Positions 25,535 to 31,918 of a stretch of DNA of 42,976 nt are shown here, one piece after another. This stretch comes from Bacillota bacterium (lineage in GTDB: Bacteria > Bacillota > Clostridia > Oscillospirales > Oscillospiraceae): NCBI GenBank assembly GCA_022784505.1, contig JALFUQ010000075.1, positions 1-42,976 on the forward strand, in the 5' to 3' direction. Below the pieces are notes generated by a model. The model did no database searches. It saw only the letters and a list, made by a program, of their open reading frames with translations, and was not told the DNA's origin. The position numbers were made by a program, and so were the translations under genes. Positions within the stretch are counted from its first letter, which is position 1; each line of letters opens with the position of its first letter.

Positions 25535-26227
25535 ATGGCGCTGCCTTGGTATATGAACATGAAAAAGAGCGAGTTCTGGAGCACAATGATCATGTTCGCG
25601 CTGCATGTTGTGCTGTTCCCCGTGCTCATCGGCGTGGTGGTCATCATGTGGCCGGACCTGCTGACCGACACGCAGCTGAACCTTATCTATTACTGCACGA
25701 GCGCCGTTTTGACCCTCCTGCTTTTGGGCAAGTTCCTGCGCACGCAGCTTGACCCGCTGCTCGACAGACTGCCGGGAAATATCATCACCTTCTTCATCGG
25801 CTGGGGCATTTATTTTGCGCTGGCGCTGATCGTTGGGGTCGTCGTGACTTGGCTCGGCATATCGGACGGAAACCCCAACGACGCCGCCATCGACGATATG
25901 CTCAAGCAGGACAGGAACAGCATCATCGCCATGACCGTGATACTTGCGCCCATCGTCGAGGAGTGCATTTTCCGCGGCGGCTTTTTCTGCGCCTTTTACC
26001 GCAAAAACCGCTATTTTGCCTATGTGCTGAGCATCGTGCTGTTTTCCGTCTATCACGTCTGGCAGTACGCCTTTGCCGCGCAGGATCTGAGCTATCTTCT
26101 CTATGCCGTTTCCTACATCCCCGCTGCGTTCTCTCTCTGCTGGGTCTACGAAAAAACCGGCAGCATCTGGACGAGCATATTCTTCCATATGAGCTTCAAC
26201 GCATATGCGCTGGCCGTGACAATGTGA
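25535..26227 (+). CDS. CPBP-family intramembrane metalloprotease
   Basis: This 230-aa membrane protein of the CPBP (Abi/CAAX-protease-like) family is a predicted intramembrane glutamic/metal-dependent protease. It has about six hydrophobic spans. The motifs are EECIFRGGFF near residue 144 (EExxxR), FSVYHVWQYAF (FxxxH) and HMSFNAYAL (HxxxN), the three catalytic blocks of the family. It starts 1 bp after the mutS stop, so it is translated from the same message. Its substrate is unknown. The last 19 bases of the gene region recur 75 bp downstream. Confidence 0.85.
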   Translation: MALPWYMNMKKSEFWSTMIMFALHVVLFPVLIGVVVIMWPDLLTDTQLNLIYYCTSAVLTLLLLGKFLRTQLDPLLDRLPGNIITFFIGWGIYFALALIVGVVVTWLGISDGNPNDAAIDDMLKQDRNSIIAMTVILAPIVEECIFRGGFFCAFYRKNRYFAYVLSIVLFSVYHVWQYAFAAQDLSYLLYAVSYIPAAFSLCWVYEKTGSIWTSIFFHMSFNAYALAVTM

Positions 26228-26303
26228 TTAAGCGGTTATGACCGCCGCATGCTGCGTTGGAGCGCTGGGAAATACACCACGGCACTGGCCGTGACAATGT
26301 GAT
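26210..26303 (+). repeat. 19-bp direct repeat at the end of the CPBP gene
   Basis: CTGGCCGTGACAATGTGAT occurs exactly at 26210-26228 (including the stop codon) and again at 26285-26303. The spacer contains CACGGC/GGCCGTG palindromic sequence. This suggests a local duplication or an insertion that copied its flank. The gap 26228-26615 has no gene. It holds this repeat, two hairpins (26341-26410) and about 205 bp in which I see nothing definite. Confidence 0.7.
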
Positions 26304-26340
26304 GCGGACGAGCCATGAAAGCAGCGAGAAGCAAGCTATA

Positions 26341-26410
26341 AACTTTTCTTTGTTTCGCCAAAGAAAAGTTACAAAAGAAACGCGACCAAAGGCGCTTAAC
26401 CGCCCTTTGG
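26341..26410. repeat. Paired palindromes, REP/MITE-like
   Basis: AACTTTTCTTTG (26341-26352) and CAAAGAAAAGTT (26359-26370) form a perfect 12-bp hairpin. CCAAAGG (26386-26392)/CCTTTGG (26404-26410) forms a second. The two are joined by ACAAAAGAAACGCGA. The form resembles dispersed palindromic intergenic elements. It is not followed by a T-run on the + strand. Confidence 0.65.
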
Positions 26411-26615
26411 AATCCCGGTCCAGAACAATTGCCGACATTCTGAGTAACAGCGGTGACCATATCGGTGCATGCGGTTTGCAGAGCACCAATAGGTTGACGG
26501 ACAGACTAAACTTTAGCGCACACTTATCAATTCGGGCTGCCGCAATTACGAATAGATAAGGTTTCCGTTCGCTATTGAAAAGCTGATAAAAATTACTTTT
26601 TGTTTAGGAGACAGG

Positions 26616-27128
26616 ATGAAAAAAAACACAAAGAAGATAGTTATAGTCGCAATGCTCGTTGCGTTCGATGTCATTTTTTCGAGGCTGCTGGCGTTTAATG
26701 TGCTCATCGCAAAGGTCGGGCTCGGCTTTGCCGCCACCGCCGTGTGCGCCATGCTCTACGGGCCGGTGTGGGCAGGCGTGTGCGCTGCGCTGGCCGACCT
26801 TGTGGGCGCGCTTTTGTTCCCCACGGGGGCGTATTTCCCGGGCTTCACCGCCACCGCCGCCATGACGGGCGTTATCTACGGCCTGTTCCTTTATAAATCC
26901 CGCCCGAACCTCAAGCGCTGCTTTCTCGCTTCGTTGACAAACAGTCTCGCCGTGACGCTCGTTATAAACAGCCTCATGATACATTTTGTCTTCGGCCCCG
27001 AGCTTGTTCCGCTCATCGCGACCCGCAGCGCCGAGACTCTCATCATGCTGGCCTTGCAGACCGTCGTCATGACTGCCATCGCTTCGTCCGACACGCTTTA
27101 TAACAAAATTATCGCCTTCGGACGGTGA
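26616..27128 (+). CDS. ECF transporter S component, FolT-like
   Basis: This 170-aa membrane protein is a substrate-binding S component of an energy-coupling-factor importer, most like the folate type. It has about five to six spans. Family-like residues are SRLLAFNVLIAKVGLGF, AMLYGPVWAGVCAALADLVGALLFPTGAYFPGFTATAAMTGVIYGLFLY (here described by its pieces LADLVGALLFPTGAYFPGFT). The ATPase and EcfT components are not in the window, as usual for group II ECF systems. The SD TAGGAG precedes the ATG. Folate uptake would fit the thyA/dfrA genes elsewhere in the window, but no THF riboswitch was found upstream. Confidence 0.75.
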   Translation: MKKNTKKIVIVAMLVAFDVIFSRLLAFNVLIAKVGLGFAATAVCAMLYGPVWAGVCAALADLVGALLFPTGAYFPGFTATAAMTGVIYGLFLYKSRPNLKRCFLASLTNSLAVTLVINSLMIHFVFGPELVPLIATRSAETLIMLALQTVVMTAIASSDTLYNKIIAFGR

Positions 27129-27144
27129 AATTTGCAAAAAACCC

Positions 27145-27173
27145 TTGACAAACAAGGCAAAACTTGATATTCT
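27145..27173 (+). promoter_or_regulatory. rplJL promoter
   Basis: TTGACA (27145-27150), a 17-bp spacer and TATTCT (27168-27173) are a near-consensus promoter placed just before the L10 leader. Confidence 0.8.
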
Positions 27174-27179
27174 GTTCGA

Positions 27180-27286
27180 GCGCTCCAAAGACAGCAGGTA
27201 GCTTTCAGTGTAATTCCTGCCGAGGACAGCATCAATATCATTGATTGCTTACTGCCTCTGCGTCTTAGGATGCAGAGGTTTTTCTT
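27180..27286 (+). ncRNA. Ribosomal protein L10 leader
   Basis: This is the 5' leader of rplJL, which binds the L10(L12)4 complex for autoregulation. The kink-turn region reads CCAAAGACAGCAGGTAGC ... AATTCCTGCCGAGGACAG, close to the L10-leader consensus in Firmicutes. It ends in the attenuator hairpin CCTCTGC (27255-27261)/GCAGAGG (27272-27278) with TTTTT. Confidence 0.88.
27255..27286 (+). terminator. Attenuator terminator of the L10 leader
   Basis: CCTCTGC/GCAGAGG stem with a 10-nt loop and a T-run at 27279-27283, located before rplJ. It is probably formed when L10-L12 binds the leader. Confidence 0.85.
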
Positions 27287-27323
27287 ATGAGCGTGAACAT
27301 TAGTGTGGAGGTGAAAAACACAC

Positions 27324-27851
27324 ATGCCGAACGCAAAAGTTCTCAGCGAAAAGCAGGCGATCGTAGAGGCTCTCGTCGAGCGTATCAGCAATGCAAGCGC
27401 AGGTATCATCGTTGACTACCAGGGTATTACCGTGGCAGAGGATACCGCACTTCGTACCGAGATGCGCAAGGACGAGGTCGAATACACCGTCGTCAAGAAC
27501 ACCCTTGCCAGAATTGCTCTCGATAAGCTCGGAATGAACGAGCTGGACCATGTCCTCAACGGAAGCACTTCTCTGGCAACCAGCAGCAATGACCCCATCG
27601 CTCCCTTCCGCATCATCAGCGATTACTCCAAGAAGCTTGGTGAAAAGTTCAACATCAAGGCAGCCTTCATGGAGGGCAAGGTCCTGAATGAGCAGGAAAT
27701 CGCAGAGCTTTCGACCCTCACCAGCAAGAACGATCTGTACTCCAAGCTGGCAGGCTCCCTGAATGCGATCATGGGCGGCCTTGCAGTAGCACTTGCAGAG
27801 GTCATCGAGAAAAACGGCGGCGCAGCCGCACCCGCAGAAGCAGCAGAATGA
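27324..27851 (+). CDS. rplJ: 50S ribosomal protein L10
   Basis: L10 forms the base of the L7/L12 stalk on the large subunit. The 175-aa protein has KVLSEKQAIVEALVERI, AGIIVDYQGITVAEDTALR, YTVVKNTLARIAL, and the C-terminal L12-binding helix ending in an Ala/Glu-rich tail. The SD GGAGGTG is about 13 nt before the ATG, a longish spacing. It is the first gene of rplJL. Confidence 0.97.
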   Translation: MPNAKVLSEKQAIVEALVERISNASAGIIVDYQGITVAEDTALRTEMRKDEVEYTVVKNTLARIALDKLGMNELDHVLNGSTSLATSSNDPIAPFRIISDYSKKLGEKFNIKAAFMEGKVLNEQEIAELSTLTSKNDLYSKLAGSLNAIMGGLAVALAEVIEKNGGAAAPAEAAE

Positions 27852-27890
27852 TCGCTGCACACAATTGATTATTATTGGAGGAAATTTAAA

Positions 27891-28259
27891 ATGAGCGAAA
27901 AAATTACCGCTATGATCGAAGAGATCAAGGCTCTCTCCGTTCTCGAGCTTAAGGAGCTCGTTGACGGTATTTGCGAAACCTTCGGCGTTTCCGCAGTAGC
28001 AGCAGCAGCCGCCCCCGCAGCAGGCGCAGCAGAGGCAGCAGCAGAGAAGACCGAGTTTGACGTTGTCATGACCGAGTTCGGCGCAGAGAAGATCAAGGTC
28101 ATCAAGGAAGTCCGCGGCATCACCGGCCTGGGCCTGGCAGAGGCAAAGGCAATGGTCGAGGCAGTTCCTGCAAAGATCAAGGAAGGCATCTCCAAGGAAG
28201 ACGCAGAGGCTCTCAAGGCTCAGCTCGAGGCTGTCGGCGCAAAGGTCGAGATCAAGTAA
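27891..28259 (+). CDS. rplL: 50S ribosomal protein L7/L12
   Basis: This stalk protein recruits translation GTPases. The 122-aa protein has an N-terminal dimerisation helix ([20 protein letters not shown]), an Ala-rich hinge (about residues 37-52) and the C-terminal domain ([47 protein letters not shown]). It lies 39 bp after rplJ with the SD TTGGAGGAAA and is closed by a strong terminator. Confidence 0.98.
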   Translation: MSEKITAMIEEIKALSVLELKELVDGICETFGVSAVAAAAAPAAGAAEAAAEKTEFDVVMTEFGAEKIKVIKEVRGITGLGLAEAKAMVEAVPAKIKEGISKEDAEALKAQLEAVGAKVEIK

Positions 28260-28275
28260 TTTTAATTACGAACAT

Positions 28276-28310
28276 AAAAACTCCGAACCATACGGTTCGG
28301 AGTTTTTTTC
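28276..28310 (+). terminator. rplJL terminator
   Basis: CTCCGAACC (28281-28289)/GGTTCGGAG (28294-28302) with an ATAC loop, a T-run at 28303-28309 and an A-run upstream, so it may act in both directions. Confidence 0.93.
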
Positions 28311-28320
28311 GTTTTTCGAC

Positions 28321-28727
28321 TTAGATTATCACTCCGTATTTACTCACCAGCGGGGCGAGGACGGAGTCGGGGAGCGAGCCCTCGTACAGGAGGCGGCCGT
28401 CTCGGCGTTTTGAAGCGCATTACTCAGTGCGGCGATGTGCTCGGCGGTCGTGCCGCAGCAGCCGCCGAAGATGGCGACGCATGCTTTGAGAAACTCGGGA
28501 ACAAGCTCCACAAGCTCCTCGAACGAGGCCTCGCCCAAGGGCGAGAGAAACAGGCCGGTCGGAGAAATGTCACCGGCGACAAAGGCCTTGCCGTCGGCAG
28601 CCTTTTGCGACAGCGCGGCCAAGCGGCGGTTATAGTCTGCCGTCTTATTAAAAATGCCGTGCTCTTCTAATTTGCGGCGGTTTGCGCCGAAGCTCGGCGA
28701 GTATAAAACGATAAGGGGTGGTGGCAC
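28321..28727 (-). pseudogene. Broken homocysteine S-methyltransferase (MetH N-terminal type)
   Basis: This is a remnant of the zinc/homocysteine-binding domain. It keeps SPSFGANRRKLEEHGI, DYNRRLAAL and FVAGDISPTGLFLSPLGEASFEELVEL. It then jumps straight to the C-terminal VPEFLKACVAIFGGCCGTTAEHIAAL with the GGCC zinc ligands. Well over 100 residues of barrel between these blocks are missing, and so are the first 60 or so residues. Near 28400 the frame drifts into an Arg/Pro/Ser-rich tail. A shift of frame instead gives GRLLYEGSLPDSVLAPLV to a stop at 28321. Its 5' end abuts the AT-rich arsR region, so the insertion probably broke it. Confidence 0.75.
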
Positions 28728-28767
28728 ACAGACCGAATGGAATGTGTGCTAATTTTTTGAAAAATAT

Positions 28768-28821
28768 ATTGACGAATGTCTATGCGTGGAATATAATATT
28801 TACAGATAGACGAGTATCTAT
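28768..28821 (+). promoter_or_regulatory. arsR promoter with two operator-like repeats
   Basis: The promoter is TTGACG (28769-28774), 17 bp, TATAAT (28792-28797). An inverted repeat ATAGA-N6-TCTAT lies just downstream of the -10 (28806-28821). A one-mismatch copy ATTGA-N6-TCTAT covers the -35 (28768-28783). The same motif recurs at 29484-29499. This fits autorepression by the ArsR-type protein encoded next. Confidence 0.7.
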
Positions 28822-28837
28822 ACAAAGAGGTGATAGA

Positions 28838-29173
28838 ATGACAAGAGAAGAAGTTGCAAATATCTGTAAAGCAATGTCAGACTCAAACAGACTCAGAATA
28901 ATTGAAATGCTTACGCAGGGAGAAAAGTGTGGATGTAATCTGTTGGAAGAATTGCAAGTAACACAGCCAACATTGTCTCATCATATGAAGGTGCTTGGAG
29001 ATTGTGGTCTAGTAAGTTCTTATAAGGATGGCAAGTGGCAACATTATTCTATCAACTGCGAAAAGTTCAAAGAGTACAAGGATTATATAGCAGCGATTAC
29101 TTGCTGTCGTAATACCACAGAAGATATATCAGAGGGTTGCTGTGAAACCAATTGTTGTTCCAATAACAAATAG
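28838..29173 (+). CDS. arsR: ArsR/SmtB-family repressor with vicinal-thiol sensor motif
   Basis: This 111-aa winged-helix repressor probably releases DNA on binding arsenite or a thiophilic metal. MSDSNRLRIIEML lies in helix 2. The sensor motif KCGCNLLEELQ (Cys31, Cys33) corresponds to the ELCVCDL arsenic site of ArsR proteins. The recognition helix is TQPTLSHHMKVL (about residues 43-54). The last 25 residues carry seven cysteines in CC pairs. The frame is open upstream to 28718, but ATG 28838 is 8 nt from the SD AGAGGTGA and sits behind a strong promoter. The DNA is far more AT-rich than the core genes around it. Confidence 0.9.
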   Translation: MTREEVANICKAMSDSNRLRIIEMLTQGEKCGCNLLEELQVTQPTLSHHMKVLGDCGLVSSYKDGKWQHYSINCEKFKEYKDYIAAITCCRNTTEDISEGCCETNCCSNNK

Positions 29174-29188
29174 GAAAGGATGATAGTT

Positions 29189-29422
29189 ATGATGAATGTA
29201 AAGGTATTAGGTGGCGGCTGCAGTAAGTGTGAGACCCTTTTGGCAAATGCAAAGGAAGCAATTGAAAAGGCGGGAGTAAAAGCAGAGGTTGAGTATATTA
29301 CAGATTTTGATGTAATTGGCAGTTATGGAATTATGAGTACACCTGCACTTATGGTAGATGAAAAAATTGTCTCAATGGGTAAGGTACTTAAGAGTAGTGA
29401 CATTGAAAAATTTTTAAAGTGA
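29189..29422 (+). CDS. Thioredoxin-like CxxC protein (redox-active disulfide protein 2 type)
   Basis: This 77-aa glutaredoxin/thioredoxin-fold protein has the active site GGGCSKCETL near residues 7-16 and the cis-Pro STPALMVDEKIVSMGKVL segment. Such proteins often sit beside ArsR and DUF318/ArsP permeases. They are thought to hand thiol-bound metal or electrons to the permease, but this is inference. ATGs at 29180, 29189 and 29192 are all possible. 29189 is best spaced from AGGAAAGG. It follows arsR by 15 bp. Confidence 0.82.
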   Translation: MMNVKVLGGGCSKCETLLANAKEAIEKAGVKAEVEYITDFDVIGSYGIMSTPALMVDEKIVSMGKVLKSSDIEKFLK

Positions 29423-29437
29423 ATGAATAGAAAGCAT

Positions 29438-29468
29438 GAAAAAAGCCGGTGCATATTGTGCCGGCAAA
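29438..29468. other. Hairpin flanked by A-runs
   Basis: AAAAAA-GCCGG...CCGGC-AAAAAAA. The stem GCCGGTGCA/TGTGCCGGC pairs with two GU pairs. On + there is no U-tract, so it would terminate only minus-strand transcripts, and no minus-strand gene is seen there. On + it may stabilise or separate the arsR-thioredoxin message from the permease. Confidence 0.45.
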
Positions 29469-29480
29469 AAAAGAAATCAA

Positions 29481-29502
29481 TATATAGATATTTGTCTATA
29501 TA
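29481..29502 (+). promoter_or_regulatory. Operator-like palindrome before the permease
   Basis: TATATAGA (29481-29488)-TATTTG-TCTATATA (29495-29502) is a perfect 8-bp inverted repeat with a core ATAGA-N6-TCTAT. That is the same core and spacing as at the arsR promoter. It lies 16 bp before the permease start, so repressor binding there would block transcription or initiation. Confidence 0.65.
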
Positions 29503-29517
29503 GATGGATGTATATGT

Positions 29518-30513
29518 ATGTGGACATTTATACAAGAACAGATACTTGGTATGAAATGGCTTAATGTTTTAATAGGGAACTTGTTAAATACATTAGGGCT
29601 GGATACAACAGAAAAAATTGGTGGAACCGTTCAATTTTTTATCTATGATGTGATAAAGATTGTAGTTTTACTCTGTACCCTGATATTTATCATAAGTTAC
29701 ATTCAAAGTTTTTTTCCGCCGGAAAGAACAAAGAAGATACTTGGAAAATTTCATGGAACCCTCGCAAATATCATAGCAGCATTGCTTGGAACAGTAACAC
29801 CATTCTGTTCCTGCTCATCAATCCCACTCTTTATAGGGTTTACAAGTGCCGGACTTCCACTTGGAGTGACTTTTTCTTTTTTAATATCTTCACCAATGGT
29901 TGATTTGGGATCTCTTGTACTTCTGATGAGTATCTTTGGTGCTAAAGTAGCAATTGTATATGTTGTTCTTGGTCTTGTGATGGCAGTAGCAGGTGGAACA
30001 CTAATTGAAAAACTGCATCTTGAAAACCAGGTGGAAGAATTTATAAGAAATGCCAAACAGATTGATGTGCCACAGGAAGAACTTACAGTAAAAGACCGTT
30101 TAAAATATTCTGCGGAACAAGTGGTTGGGACAATTAAAAAAGTGTTTCCATATATCCTGATAGGTGTTGGTGTCGGAGCATTTATTCATAACTGGATTCC
30201 GCAGGATTTGATTGTAAGATTCCTTGGTAATGGAAATCCGTTTGGAGTTATCCTTGCTACAATCGCAGGTGTACCAATGTATGCGGATATCTTTGGATGC
30301 ATTCCGATTGCGGAAGCTTTGCTTGCAAAGGGAGCAAAGCTTGGAGTGGTCATTTCTTTCATGATGGCAGTTACAACCTTAAGTCTTCCTTCTATGATTA
30401 TGTTAAAGAAAGCCATTAAACCAAAACTGTTAGGTGTATTTATAGCAATCTGTACGGTTGGAATTATCGTTGTAGGATACTTCTTCAATGCAATACAGTA
30501 TCTTATTATCTAA
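29518..30513 (+). CDS. ArsP/DUF318-family permease
   Basis: This 331-aa integral membrane protein has about eight spans and belongs to the DUF318/ArsP permease family (COG0701). Members export organoarsenicals or are implicated in metal efflux. The signature is TPFCSCSSIPLFIGFTSAGLPLGVTFSFL near residues 97-125 (pieces CSCSSIPLF and GLPLGVTFSFLISSP), with the conserved cysteine pair. A central cytoplasmic loop (EEFIRNAKQIDVPQEELTVKDR) divides two halves; the second has GVPMYADIFGCIPIAEALL. The start ATG has only a weak SD (GGATG). Together with ArsR and two thioredoxin-like proteins it forms a resistance cassette; the true substrate is unproven. Confidence 0.85.
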   Translation: MWTFIQEQILGMKWLNVLIGNLLNTLGLDTTEKIGGTVQFFIYDVIKIVVLLCTLIFIISYIQSFFPPERTKKILGKFHGTLANIIAALLGTVTPFCSCSSIPLFIGFTSAGLPLGVTFSFLISSPMVDLGSLVLLMSIFGAKVAIVYVVLGLVMAVAGGTLIEKLHLENQVEEFIRNAKQIDVPQEELTVKDRLKYSAEQVVGTIKKVFPYILIGVGVGAFIHNWIPQDLIVRFLGNGNPFGVILATIAGVPMYADIFGCIPIAEALLAKGAKLGVVISFMMAVTTLSLPSMIMLKKAIKPKLLGVFIAICTVGIIVVGYFFNAIQYLII

Positions 30514-30555
30514 GGATATAAAAATATCACAGTAAAAGAAAAGGAGATTACGAAA

Positions 30556-30891
30556 ATGGGGTTATTTGGATTTGGCAAGAGAATGGAAGAAGAAACAAAG
30601 GGAGGATGCTGCTGCGGGGGTGCACCGGTTAAAGAGGTTGTCAATGAATGCGTCTGCGGTTCAGCCCCTGTGGAGGAACCGGCATGTGGATGTAACGGAC
30701 CGGTTAGTGAAGAAAAAATTTATGTTGCAGAAGAAGGTTGCTGCGCTTGTGGTGGAAATGGATGTCATATTAAGGTCCTGGGTGCCGGATGTAAGTCCTG
30801 CCATGAACAGTATGAAAATGTAAAAAAAGCAGTTGCGAACATGAGTCTTGAAGCAGAGGTTGCGTACATCACAGATATTTTGCCGATATAA
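30556..30891 (+). pseudogene. Cys-rich protein with truncated thioredoxin-like domain
   Basis: The frame encodes 111 aa. Residues 1-75 hold 14 cysteines in clusters (GGCCCGG, ECVCGS, ACGCNG, EEGCCACGGNGCH), suggesting metal binding. From residue 76 a thioredoxin-like domain begins (IKVLGAGCKSCHEQYENVKKA), paralogous to the 29189 protein. It stops at AYITDILPI, about 35 residues short, with no cis-Pro strand or last helix. No remnant of the missing part follows, so a deletion junction near 30880 is likely. It may still act as a Cys-rich carrier. The SD AAGGAG precedes the ATG. Confidence 0.65.
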
Positions 30892-30949
30892 GGTATAATA
30901 GGTGTGTTGAGTTTAACAAATCGTTGTTTATATCGTGGAGGATTTTCCA

Positions 30950-31378
30950 ATGTTAAATTTATCAATAAAAAGACTTAATAAAATAGAAACAGAAACGGCA
31001 TTAAATCTTGTCTGGAAAGTGTTTCTGGAATATGAAGCTCCTGACTATACACAAGAAGGCATAAATGAGTTCTACAAGAGTATTCATGATGAGAACTATC
31101 TTGCTATGTTATCCTTATATGGTGCATTTTCAAGCGAGGGATTGGTCGGTGTTATCGCAACAAGAAACAGCGGGAAGCATATTGCATTGTTTTTTGTAGA
31201 TGGGAAATACCATCGTCAAGGTATCGGAAAGCAGTTGTTCCAAGCGGTGCAAACGGATAAAATGACTGTAAATTCGTCTCCGTATGCTGTTCCTGTATAT
31301 AGCAAATTCGGATTTAAATCCGTGAACACAGAACAGGTTGTAAATGGTATAAGATTTACACCTATGGAGCTTCAATAA
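30950..31378 (+). CDS. GNAT-family N-acetyltransferase
   Basis: This 142-aa acetyl-CoA-dependent acyltransferase has YGAFSSEGLVGVIATR (beta 4 region). The acetyl-CoA pyrophosphate loop lies in FFVDGKYHRQGIGKQLF near residue 90 (Q-G-I-G-K). The C-terminal SSPYAVPVYSKFGF is typical of the fold. The substrate is unknown. The start ATG 30950 follows the SD GTGGAGGA. The gene is AT-rich like the arsR block and is closed by a terminator hairpin at 31441. Confidence 0.85.
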   Translation: MLNLSIKRLNKIETETALNLVWKVFLEYEAPDYTQEGINEFYKSIHDENYLAMLSLYGAFSSEGLVGVIATRNSGKHIALFFVDGKYHRQGIGKQLFQAVQTDKMTVNSSPYAVPVYSKFGFKSVNTEQVVNGIRFTPMELQ

Positions 31379-31440
31379 TGTGACAACTTCAAGTTTGCCG
31401 AACTGGCGAAATACAGAAAACAGAATAAGAATAATCAACA

Positions 31441-31478
31441 GGCAGGTAGTCTTATAACGAGACTGCCTGCCTTCTTTT
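31441..31478 (+). terminator. Terminator after the GNAT gene
   Basis: GGCAGGTAGTCT (31441-31452)/AGACTGCCTGCC (31460-31471) is a 12-bp stem with one GU pair and a 7-nt loop, followed by TTCTTTT. Confidence 0.75.
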
Positions 31479-31503
31479 ATGCCTGCAAGTGCCATTTCTC
31501 AAG

Positions 31504-31668
31504 GGGGTGTTCAAATGAACCCCCTTTGAACCCCCCTAGTGGAAATAAGGTTAAATTGTATCAAGTTCAGTGTTCCAACGAACACCTGCCCCTGCGGCTT
31601 TTTACCGCAGGGGTTTCCCATTTGTGCGAAATATCGCCGGTTTTCGCAATTTTTGTTCATATTGCGAA
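31504..31668. repeat. Cluster of four further hairpins at the right end of the accessory island
   Basis: Successive inverted repeats are: GGGGG/CCCCC with inner TTCA/TGAA (31503-31524); GTGTTC-CAAC-GAACAC (31570-31585); CCCCTGCGG/CCGCAGGGG (31589-31613, followed by TTT); and TTCGCAAT/ATTGCGAA (31643-31668). The gap 31379-31918 contains no clear gene besides the orphan ORF at 31708. Such runs of hairpins occur near transfer origins and ends of conjugative elements, but no mobility gene remains here. Confidence 0.6.
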
Positions 31669-31680
31669 GGTCGAATGCTG

Positions 31681-31709
31681 TTGTTTTTTGCCTGACAATA
31701 CGATAAAAT
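31681..31709 (+). promoter_or_regulatory. Weak promoter upstream of the M16 protease
   Basis: TTGTTT (31681-31686), a 17-bp spacer and TAAAAT (31704-31709) resemble a housekeeping promoter. It would give an M16 protease message with a leader of about 200 nt. Confidence 0.35.
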
Positions 31710-31905
31710 GAGGGCACAGTACGATTATGGAAAGGACTGCGTTATAAAATGATATGTGACTAGGCTGTGCGACATTGACAGTATCGGGATACCCGACGAA
31801 ATGCTTGAGGTGCACATCGATAAAGAGCGTATCGAGAACCAGATCGCCGCCCTGTCGCTGCGCTGTGCAAACGAATACTACAAACTTTTCAGTAAGACCC
31901 TATGA
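31708..31905 (+). pseudogene. Orphan short ORF with an in-frame TGA
   Basis: From ATG 31708 the frame reads MRAQYDYGKDCVIK, then TGA at 31750, then continues open as YVTRLCDIDSIGIPDEML through IAALSLRCANEYYKLFSKTL to a stop at 31903-31905. The part after the TGA has host-like GC-rich codons and looks like a real protein C-terminus; I do not recognise it. The part before the TGA may be unrelated sequence joined at the island's right edge. It ends 13 bp before the M16 protease start. Confidence 0.4.
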
Positions 31906-31918
31906 AAGGCGAGAAAAT

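Noticed and set aside
26413..26615. Possible THF riboswitch upstream of the FolT-like gene
   Set aside because: I could not match the conserved core of the tetrahydrofolate riboswitch and found no expression-platform hairpin before the SD.
31750..31752. In-frame TGA as a selenocysteine codon
   Set aside because: No SECIS-like hairpin is evident just downstream, and the region is a junction of foreign and host DNA, so a pseudogene is simpler.
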